Part shown: positions 57,482 through 64,000 of the stretch, piece after piece
How positions within the stretch are numbered: position 1 is the stretch's first letter
How the letters are laid out: the number at the start of each line of letters is the position of its first letter
NCBI GenBank assembly: GCA_022419385.1
Contig: JAJUBI010000004.1
Coordinates: 1,965,286 to 2,029,285 of the forward strand
Length of the DNA: 64,000 nt
Reading direction: 5' to 3'
Source: Paraconiothyrium sp. Pb-2020
Lineage: Eukaryota > Ascomycota > Dothideomycetes > Pleosporales > Didymosphaeriaceae
Translations under genes and position numbers: made by a program
Notes under the pieces: model-generated
What the model was told of the DNA's origin: nothing
Seen by the model: the letters and a program-made list of their open reading frames with translations, nothing else
Databases searched by the model: none

Positions 57482-59715
57482 AGCGAAGGCTTAGAACATA
57501 AGCCTGACCGACTGTGTGTAACGTACGCGGCAAGGGTGCTTTGAAACTCGCCGCAAATTGTATACTCTAAACTGAGAGACTTCCGAAGACGTTGAACAGA
57601 AAACCGTCACGCTGAGGCCCCCGTATTATACTCACTGAGAGACTTGTCAATGTATAGCATGTGATACGCATACAATAGGATTATATCTCTTTATGAACTT
57701 GCCGACCCTTTGACGCTTTGTTCTCTACCAAATCGTTTCTAGGTCACGTCTCCTGATGATAAAGGTGTCGCGTGACATTCAATGGTCCGAACAATAAGGT
57801 TCTAGAACATTGCATTTGCCGCATATGATAGAAGTGAATGAAGACCAAGAGGTGAATGTTGAGCGTTCAAACTGACCAAACGACCAAGGATGTCGAATGA
57901 AGGAGAGTGACTTCGGCGAACGATGGGTCTCGAAAGGGTACCAGATATTTTTATGCGTTAAACAAAGAGTCTCCAGATTTACCATGTTTGAGGCGGAGAT
58001 ACAAGAGGGCCTTGATGGAGTGTTGAAGCCAAACAAAGAATGTGTATGCGTTAGCTGGACACAGTGACTTTCGCACAGAGTTCACAAGGCCAACAACTTC
58101 GGTCAAACCGCCGCACACGGACCAGTCGTACTATGAGAGCTCTCACTGGTCTCCGAGGTCATTCTCGCGTATAAGGGAGAATTATGAGCAGTTCGTGGTC
58201 GAGCAACGCAAGGGAACAACGTTGTCTGCCATTCGCGATGTGACGTTCACCTACGCCACACCCAAGCACCAGGTGCCTGGAAACCTGAGGCTCCGTCAAG
58301 CAAGCGACAATCACATGCCGAAGCACTGCAGTCCACGTCTAGACCATATTGGCGACCGCGAACGAGGCTCCACACGCCCTACAGGGCTGCCCTCGCCTTC
58401 GCCCTGCATGCGGCGACACCGAGCCTAACTCAACATCTCAAGTCCTCTTCCCCACTCCACCATCATCTCCTACGCACAAACGATGGTCGGGCAACGCACA
58501 TTTCATGTTGGGTAGCAAGGCATAAAGCTTAGCAGCGCTCTTTGAGTCACGGAGGTGTTAGAGTTTCAATCGTAGGCAGCAGAGGGTCCCACAAACGGTG
58601 CGCACGACGATTGGACGCGCGCAGAGCTGAGCATCACACCTAGCTAGGTCCCTCTGCGCGCCACGGCGGATTGCGACACTCCGCTGTCCTTCTCCTATTC
58701 CACACGAAACGAATGACGTTCGTCGTAACTAAGCAAGGATTCTGATGAGCGCGCAAGTGCGCGCACCGTGTGCGACTGGGCCGACGGCGGGGTCTCAGCC
58801 AGCATCAGCAGAGGACGGCTGCCCTGGCCTCCAACACACGCCACCCAGAAATCCCATTTCTTCCGATACGACGTGCGCGCTACTTCAGGAAGGTGGCTAC
58901 CAAACGGTGATGCTGAAACAAATATTCCGTTGCCTTCTCGCCTCGTGGAAGGAATGGATGTGGCCCGTCAGGCGAGCGCGGAGCGTTGGACGCCGAGGGC
59001 TGGCCGGATGCCCGTTGCGATGATGGTGATTTCGATAAATCGCTTAGCGAACGTCGCACCGCATGAAGTTTCGGCCGCGTGACTTTGTGGTGGACAATGT
59101 GCATTGAGGAGGTGAAGGAGGCAGGGCAAGGCGTCGCATGCTTACCGTACGCGACGCCTGGGCGTAATGGCCGGCCTGAGCGTATTGTTCTGCGAAAGAA
59201 GGATGCCACGGCGCATTGATCGTGCGGAGATCAGCGGTGATCTGAGCTTCTGTGTGAACTTAACTTCGAGTGCACTCACTCTGCAGTCATGTCGCGGGAA
59301 GTTGTGGGGTTGGTGAAACATATTTTGGTATGAACATTGAAAGATGCTAGGGTGACCGCGAGCCTCTGCAAGAGGCAGAGGCCGGGTTGCTTGCAAATAG
59401 AGTTCTGACCATGTAATGCCACTTCTGAAAGCTCAATCGACCAGTACGCGACGAGATGCCCCGGTTCACACAAATCTCTCTACGCGAATGTAGAAAGAAA
59501 TACCATGTCCGACCGACAGGAGAGAAACAAGGGGTATAATAATGCAGATCCAAAGCCCAACAACGAGGGAAGTCGACATCAAGCCGCATGTATAATGACA
59601 ACAATCTTCTCAATCAAGAGTAGCTGTTAAATGTTAGACTAGAACTATACTGGTGTTTGGAGAATGCCTACTGGAAGACTTGCGCTCTAAGCCTCAGTAC
59701 CCGTTTGACCAAGGT
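57482..59715. other. Gene-free spacer (2.2 kb)
   Basis: Holds the promoter of the secreted-protein gene at its left end. One 128-codon plus-strand frame (58042-58428) is Arg/Ser/Thr-rich and not convincing. No repeat or RNA gene was noticed. Confidence 0.45.
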
Positions 59716-60261
59716 CTAACGAGAGACCACCGTTTCCGTCTCGCAGCGTGTGCATCTGACATGATTGTTGCAGCTATAACACTCCGAGTAGGATTTCTCA
59801 TTGAACGGCCCATACCCGCAGCCACAGCAGTACCACACGCGCTGTGTCTTTCGCTTGCCCTCTTTGGAAGGCCCGCGGGTGTAGTACCCATCACGAGAGG
59901 AAGAGGGCATTGTATCGGTCTGGGCCAACCCGGAAACGACGAGGAACCTAGAAGTTGGAAGTTCAAGAAGATCTTGAGGAGAGGCGGTACCGAGCGTGAA
60001 GGTGTCGTCTGCGCCGTCTATGAAGGCTGCGCCCGTCAAACCGGACACAGGCGAGGGAACGGGTGAGAGAGTGCCGTGATCTACTAGCGAAGTAAGAGAT
60101 GGTTGACCAGAGGTGTCATTGCTTCTGGACTTACTATCCGCAAGTTGCTCACGATGACAATATGAGCAACGTTGGTGGCTTCTGCACTCGGGGCAGACGC
60201 CAACGAGTGTGACGTTGTATCCTCCGGACTTGCACTGACAGCAATACCAATATATAGTCAT
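59716..60261 (-). CDS. Small protein with two zinc-ribbon-like Cys/His modules (paralogue A)
   Basis: Single exon, 181 aa, ATG at 60261. It has one Cys/His cluster at each end. Residues 5-35 read WYCCQC, then CPEC, SHQRC and a final Cys; residues 143-173 read WYCCGCGYGP, then CYSC, NNHVRC and a final Cys. The spacing C-X2-C, C-X2-C, H-X2-C-X2-C suggests one or two bound zinc ions per module. The roughly 105 residues between are Ser/Thr/Asp-rich and probably disordered. No signal peptide or membrane helix. I do not recognise a named family. The gene 1.5 kb to the right on the same strand encodes one copy of the module, so they are paralogues. A TATATAGG (minus strand, near 60395) sits about 130 bp before the ATG. 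Confidence 0.75.
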   Translation of the reverse strand: MTIYWYCCQCKSGGYNVTLVGVCPECRSHQRCSYCHREQLADSKSRSNDTSGQPSLTSLVDHGTLSPVPSPVSGLTGAAFIDGADDTFTLGTASPQDLLELPTSRFLVVSGLAQTDTMPSSSRDGYYTRGPSKEGKRKTQRVWYCCGCGYGPFNEKSYSECYSCNNHVRCTRCETETVVSR

Positions 60262-61727
60262 GTAGGTTACCTCGTAATGAGATGAGTCGTACAGAAGATG
60301 ACGTGCTGCTGCGGTGGAAAGAAGCCAGCGCTCGATTGTTGAAGACCCTGGGTGTGGTTGAAAAGAGAGAATGTGCCGAAGAACTCATCTTCCTATATAT
60401 CAACTAGACTCATAGGCATAAAGATGAGCACGGTCGCATCGCTCCAGCGTGAGGCGATATTGATAGTCCTCCAAGGCATGTCGCCCCGTGGTCCTCCTAC
60501 AAGGCCGTCTTGAAGGGCACGAGCGGGTGGCGCGCCAGCAAACGCATGACCTTAAGGGACAGGTTACGCAAGAAACTGGTGCTAAAGCTACCAAACAGTA
60601 AGTTGGTCGCAATTGCAGCGGTGAGAGAAAGCGGTCGTGGGTTTGATTGGTGGTCGGTGTCTGAGAGGGGCACGAGAAGGACTTAGTGGAGTCGACACCG
60701 GGGCTTCATTTGACGTAAACCGGCACTCTATGGTAGCAGAAGGTGCTGCGTTTTTAGTGCAGATGAACTGGTGCGAATGATGGCTAGTTGCCTCCAAACC
60801 TGAGTCACTTCGTGGTGAACTGAGGCAAATGCAGCCTGATCTGGCCTGAGGCATCACCTCAGTCGCGAGCCCGGTTTTGCCACACTCGAGTAGTGGAAGC
60901 CCCGGGTGCGACTTCCGCCTGGTCGGAGGTTTAGGTGCAAAGGACTTTCATTCGTCCGGTGAGTTCTCCAAGGGCTTGCGTGAGTGCCATTTTCAAGTGA
61001 GCCTAACCATCATCAGTGACGATTCACCAGAACAGCAGCCTTTCGTATGGATTCCAATACTTCCGATTAGGCAGGGCACATCGTACCTGCATTCTGCGAG
61101 ATCTCGCAACGTGTGAACTAGGTTGTCGCGTGTTCGAGGATTCCGACCCGGTTCAACCTGGCCCCCATGCATGGCCACTGCGCATACTTGCATGCTGTGT
61201 AACCCCTCGTTGACGCCCCTCGGCACACTCAACACAACATTTGTAGAAAAGCGTCGGATAAGATCGAACCAAAAGAATGAATTCGTATATGTGTGTCTTC
61301 GGTACCTCAGTGTAGAGGCGGTCGCAGACCCTCAAAAAAGTCTATGAGAACAAATGAAGAATGAAACTCTGCCACCGGTCTCAAGGTAGACCAGTCTCGA
61401 ACCCAGCCACTCACTGCCTAGCCATGTTCGAACTAATTGTACTCTAGAAACGAATGCGCAAGGAATGAAAAGCGATGAGAAACGTAAACGATGGTAGTAG
61501 AAAGCCAATCTCGAACCTTACAGTCGCTGGGAAGACTTTCATGATAGGGACGAACGAGAACAACGTATATTGTTCGGACTGTGGATGTTTCCGGCTCGGC
61601 AAGGCTTGTGTATATGGAAGTGATGAGACGCCATTGTAGTATATGGCATTGACAACGTGAGGATAGCACCTAGCGACTTCAGTCAGCAGTCTGAGGCATG
61701 TCCGACACATGTTTGTCATACCTTCAT
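60262..61727. other. Spacer between the two zinc-ribbon genes (1.5 kb)
   Basis: The right end (about 61718-61664) looks like a 3'-UTR intron of paralogue B: GTATGACAA donor, TGCTGACTG branch-like site and CGCTAG acceptor on the minus strand, starting eight bases after its stop codon. Otherwise it holds the promoter of paralogue A and no coding signal. Confidence 0.4.
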
Positions 61728-62096
61728 TCATTTGGCAGTGGTGACCGTACAGCAACCATCCCTCGTGTGACCGCATGCCGAACAGCCTGTTTGGATATGA
61801 TAATTATGTGGACCATCTCCACAAGCACCACAGTACCAAACAGTCTTGGGCGGTGGACCATACTGCAGTGGCTCTCCAAGAGCGTCTCCCTGGTCATCGG
61901 AAAACATATCCGAAAAACATTCCGAAGAATCGGTCGAAGTCCTGAGCGGTCCGAGGTTTGGGGACGAAGAATGAAAAGAGTCGATAGGCTCACTCGGCAG
62001 TGCGGTGACTTGTTGTAAACTATACAAAGGAACGGTGAAGCGCCAGGGTGATCCGGGGAGTTTGGCAGAGAAACGCAAGGTTGAAAGGGTCTGCAT
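61728..62096 (-). CDS. Small protein with one C-terminal zinc-ribbon-like module (paralogue B)
   Basis: Single exon, 122 aa, ATG at 62096. Residues 1-85 are Ser/Pro/Leu-rich with no clear fold. Residues 87-116 form the module VWYCGACGDGP, GCSACGH and DGCC, matching both modules of paralogue A (W-Y-C, C-X2-C, a G-P and N stretch, then C-X2-C and H). The last knuckle is altered: Cys115-Cys116 are adjacent instead of C-X2-C, so zinc binding may differ. A TATAAA (minus strand, 62225-62220) lies 124 bp upstream of the ATG, inside AGCTATAAAGGC, a 12-mer also found upstream of the candidate gene near 56.2 kb. Function unknown. Confidence 0.65.
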   Translation of the reverse strand: MQTLSTLRFSAKLPGSPWRFTVPLYSLQQVTALPSEPIDSFHSSSPNLGPLRTSTDSSECFSDMFSDDQGDALGEPLQYGPPPKTVWYCGACGDGPHNYHIQTGCSACGHTRDGCCTVTTAK

Positions 62097-62219
62097 TCTG
62101 ACGATATAGAATAGGTGCGAGGTAGAGAAGCCTCACAGTTGACGGCAGAAGGAGTCTGAAAAGTGTACTGAATGCTCGAAGGGCGTTGGTGGCTGGTGAA
62201 ACTTCGCTCAAGGCATGCC

Positions 62220-62225
62220 TTTATA
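62220..62225 (-). promoter_or_regulatory. TATA box of paralogue B
   Basis: TATAAA on the minus strand, 124 bp before the ATG at 62096, in the context AGCTATAAAGGC. The same 12 bases occur on the minus strand around 56245-56240, upstream of the unassigned exon candidate. Confidence 0.5.
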
Positions 62226-64000
62226 GCTTGTCCACTGAAAGGCCCCTTCGTGAACAGACCGGTGTTCTACTTGTCGCTGAGGAAGGCAAAGATGATGGGT
62301 GCATGAGCCTCTCCCGCAGCCGAGGACCATTCTGCTTAGGGAGGCATGAAGGCAGTCAGGCCGTGGTGAGTGAGCATGGCGTAACTAGGATGCGAATGAG
62401 TGGTAATGGTCAGTGTGTACCCTACGACAGGTGTCGGTCACATCCGACGATGAGTCGGCATCCTGGCGTCATAAGGGATAATGTGGTTGGCCTCGGCAGC
62501 AGAGGAGCAAACGTCCGATGGCTTAGTCCGTGAACAGCGTCGGGTCGCAACAGGAAGCCTTGGTGAAGACAAGCAACGACCCACGCACGGCTCTTGCGTG
62601 TGACTAAGTGAGGACGGCAGGGGTGTCTGTATGGACGCTGCTGTCACCTGAATGATAGACAGAATGGGGACAAGCTTGTGACGACACGGGAGAACGTGGG
62701 GCAGCAAGGCGGCAGTGACACAAAGCATACTGGTAGGGCTGGTGGCTGGAGAAGTTTGCAGGTGGGCCGATTCGTTCAGCTAGCTAGGCGTTGCCTACTT
62801 TTGCCTCGTCTACGTTCCGACATGAAGAGGCCCGTCACGCCGAAAACGACAACGAGACGTGCACCAGCGTGAATTGGTTGGTTTCTGTTGTCATTACGTG
62901 AGATGATGAACGATGAAGAATGCATTGTGCGCGGTCACAATCGATTAGGACATTTCGTGGTACGCATGCAAATAAGATCTCAAATCCTATATCATGGTAG
63001 CGCATCGGTAGCCTGGTGTGCGGGAGGCTATTGAAACGGTTACAGTGCGTCTGACGCGCATGGGCATCGCTTGTGCATAGTACAAGATGCTCGGACGTCG
63101 TGTACTGATGGGGAGTTAGGACCGCGGCAGATGGAAAGAACGTAGAAAGTCATTGACGTTGAAGCACAAGGATGGGGCCAGGAACAATAGTCAACGTGAA
63201 TCGACCGTAAGGCGAGATTAGGCTAAGCGAGCATTGAACGGAAAGCAATACTGAAAGAGCAACAGCAGGCTTACATGCTCTGAAACGTGACCAGCCGGAT
63301 CGAGATGACGAGCGCATGTCAAGTAATTTTACAAGCTCCATCGACTTCGTCTGCACAGGTTGCTAATTGTGGCAGAGCTCGAGGGTCGTGGCGAAGGCAT
63401 GCCGAGGGGGTCGATTCGGAGGTCTGAGATGACAAAGGGCGGTGACTTACACAATGACGACGAGGCGACAGTGTTGCAACAGTCCAGTAATCATTTTTCG
63501 AGTGTGTAATTCTCCTAAACGCGCTTCGACCACTGCCACCCCGCTATTTTCACGTTATCACCTAGCCGCCGAGTTGAACAGGGTATGTTCGTGCGGGGCC
63601 AAAGGAATGGCTTGGGCTCAATGCAATCGAATGGGATGGGCGAGATGAATTGCTGGGGCGGTGGAGCACGACTCGAGCACTATGTGGCGAATTAGTCGTG
63701 GGGTAAGTGTATGAGGCAGGCGCGTAGAAGCTTACTGAGAAATGACTGGCCCACTTTGATGCAAGACGAGGGCTTTCCTAGGCAGACACAACTCCAAGGA
63801 GGCCGGTAGGACTCGAGAGATTCAGGCAGCGTGGCAGTATGCCGGCGTTTCTGGTGGTGAAGAGGCCATCTGCCCTCATCTTCACCAGGGGCGCAGCAAC
63901 TTAATAGTCTTTCTTTGACAAGGCAGTTGAGAGCACCTGGACAACAGCATCTTCCTTTCCAGCGCCTAGATGCCTCACTATGGCGGAGAGAAGGACTACA
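62226..64000. other. Gene-free right end (1.8 kb)
   Basis: No frame here looks like a real protein. A hydrophobic 63-codon minus-strand frame near 63.15-63.34 kb is too weak to call. An ATG at 63970 opens a frame that reaches the window edge and could begin the next gene. Confidence 0.4.

Noticed and set aside
58042..58428. 128-codon plus-strand frame near the secreted-protein gene
   Set aside because: No domain, signal peptide or splice support; looks like a chance frame.
62995..63060. A-box-like GGTAGCGCATCGG suggesting a tRNA
   Set aside because: No B box or T-arm follows within tRNA distance and no cloverleaf can be drawn.
63970..64000. ATG opening a frame to the right edge (MPHYGGEKDY)
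   Set aside because: Only ten codons are visible; it may begin a gene, but the evidence is too slight to annotate.

Overview
The window looks like nuclear DNA of a filamentous ascomycete (Pezizomycotina; a Dothideomycete-like fungus is my best guess, from gene content only). Most genes carry 1-4 very short introns (about 40-100 nt, GTATGT/GTAAGT-type donors). Both strands are used without operons. The families present (EDEM-like GH47, CorA-like transporter, fungal nicotianamine synthase, extracellular cupredoxin, CCC1, PET191) are typical of such fungi. I rebuilt exon structures by hand. Where exon lengths sum to a multiple of three and the joined protein reads through a known motif, I treat the model as firm.

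Layout. 1-111: C-terminal fragment of a membrane protein. 0.7-8.6 kb: GH47/EDEM-like protein (-), TIM50 (+), F-box-like/helical-repeat protein (+). 10-18 kb: multi-pass membrane protein (+), CorA-like transporter (-), amidohydrolase (+), nicotianamine synthase (+). 18.4-24 kb: ERCC6L2-like SNF2 helicase (-), exosome subunit RRP41 (+), secreted or membrane protein of unknown function (-). 26.2-27.2 kb: secreted cupredoxin (+). 27.2-34.2 kb: about 7 kb with no gene I can support. 34.2-35.4 kb: KDEL-receptor-like protein (-). 39.2-40.6 kb: Myb/SANT-like protein (+). 44.5-45.6 kb: aldo-keto reductase (+). 46.6 kb: tRNA-like element (-). 48.3-52.4 kb: CCC1 iron transporter (+), steryl ester hydrolase/lipase (-), PET191 (+). 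53.7-55.5 kb: GH43 glycosidase (+). 56.9-57.5 kb: small cysteine-rich secreted protein with a GC-AG intron (-). 59.7-62.1 kb: two small paralogous Cys/His zinc-ribbon-like proteins (-).

Working together. The genes are mainly unrelated housekeeping functions. A loose theme is metal handling: nicotianamine synthase, a CorA-like transporter, CCC1 and a cupredoxin lie within 64 kb. Another is mitochondrial biogenesis (TIM50, PET191, and an aldo-keto reductase with a presequence-like N-terminus). Several neighbours are divergent pairs sharing 290-480 bp promoters (EDEM-like/TIM50, ERCC6L2-like/RRP41, lipase/PET191), and others are tightly convergent. I found no CRISPR array, intact transposon or secondary-metabolite backbone gene. 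The least explained items are the zinc-ribbon pair, an in-frame stop inside a predicted membrane helix at 23.2 kb, a perfect 39-nt hairpin at 8.74 kb, the GC-AG intron gene, and two candidate coding stretches in otherwise empty spacers.
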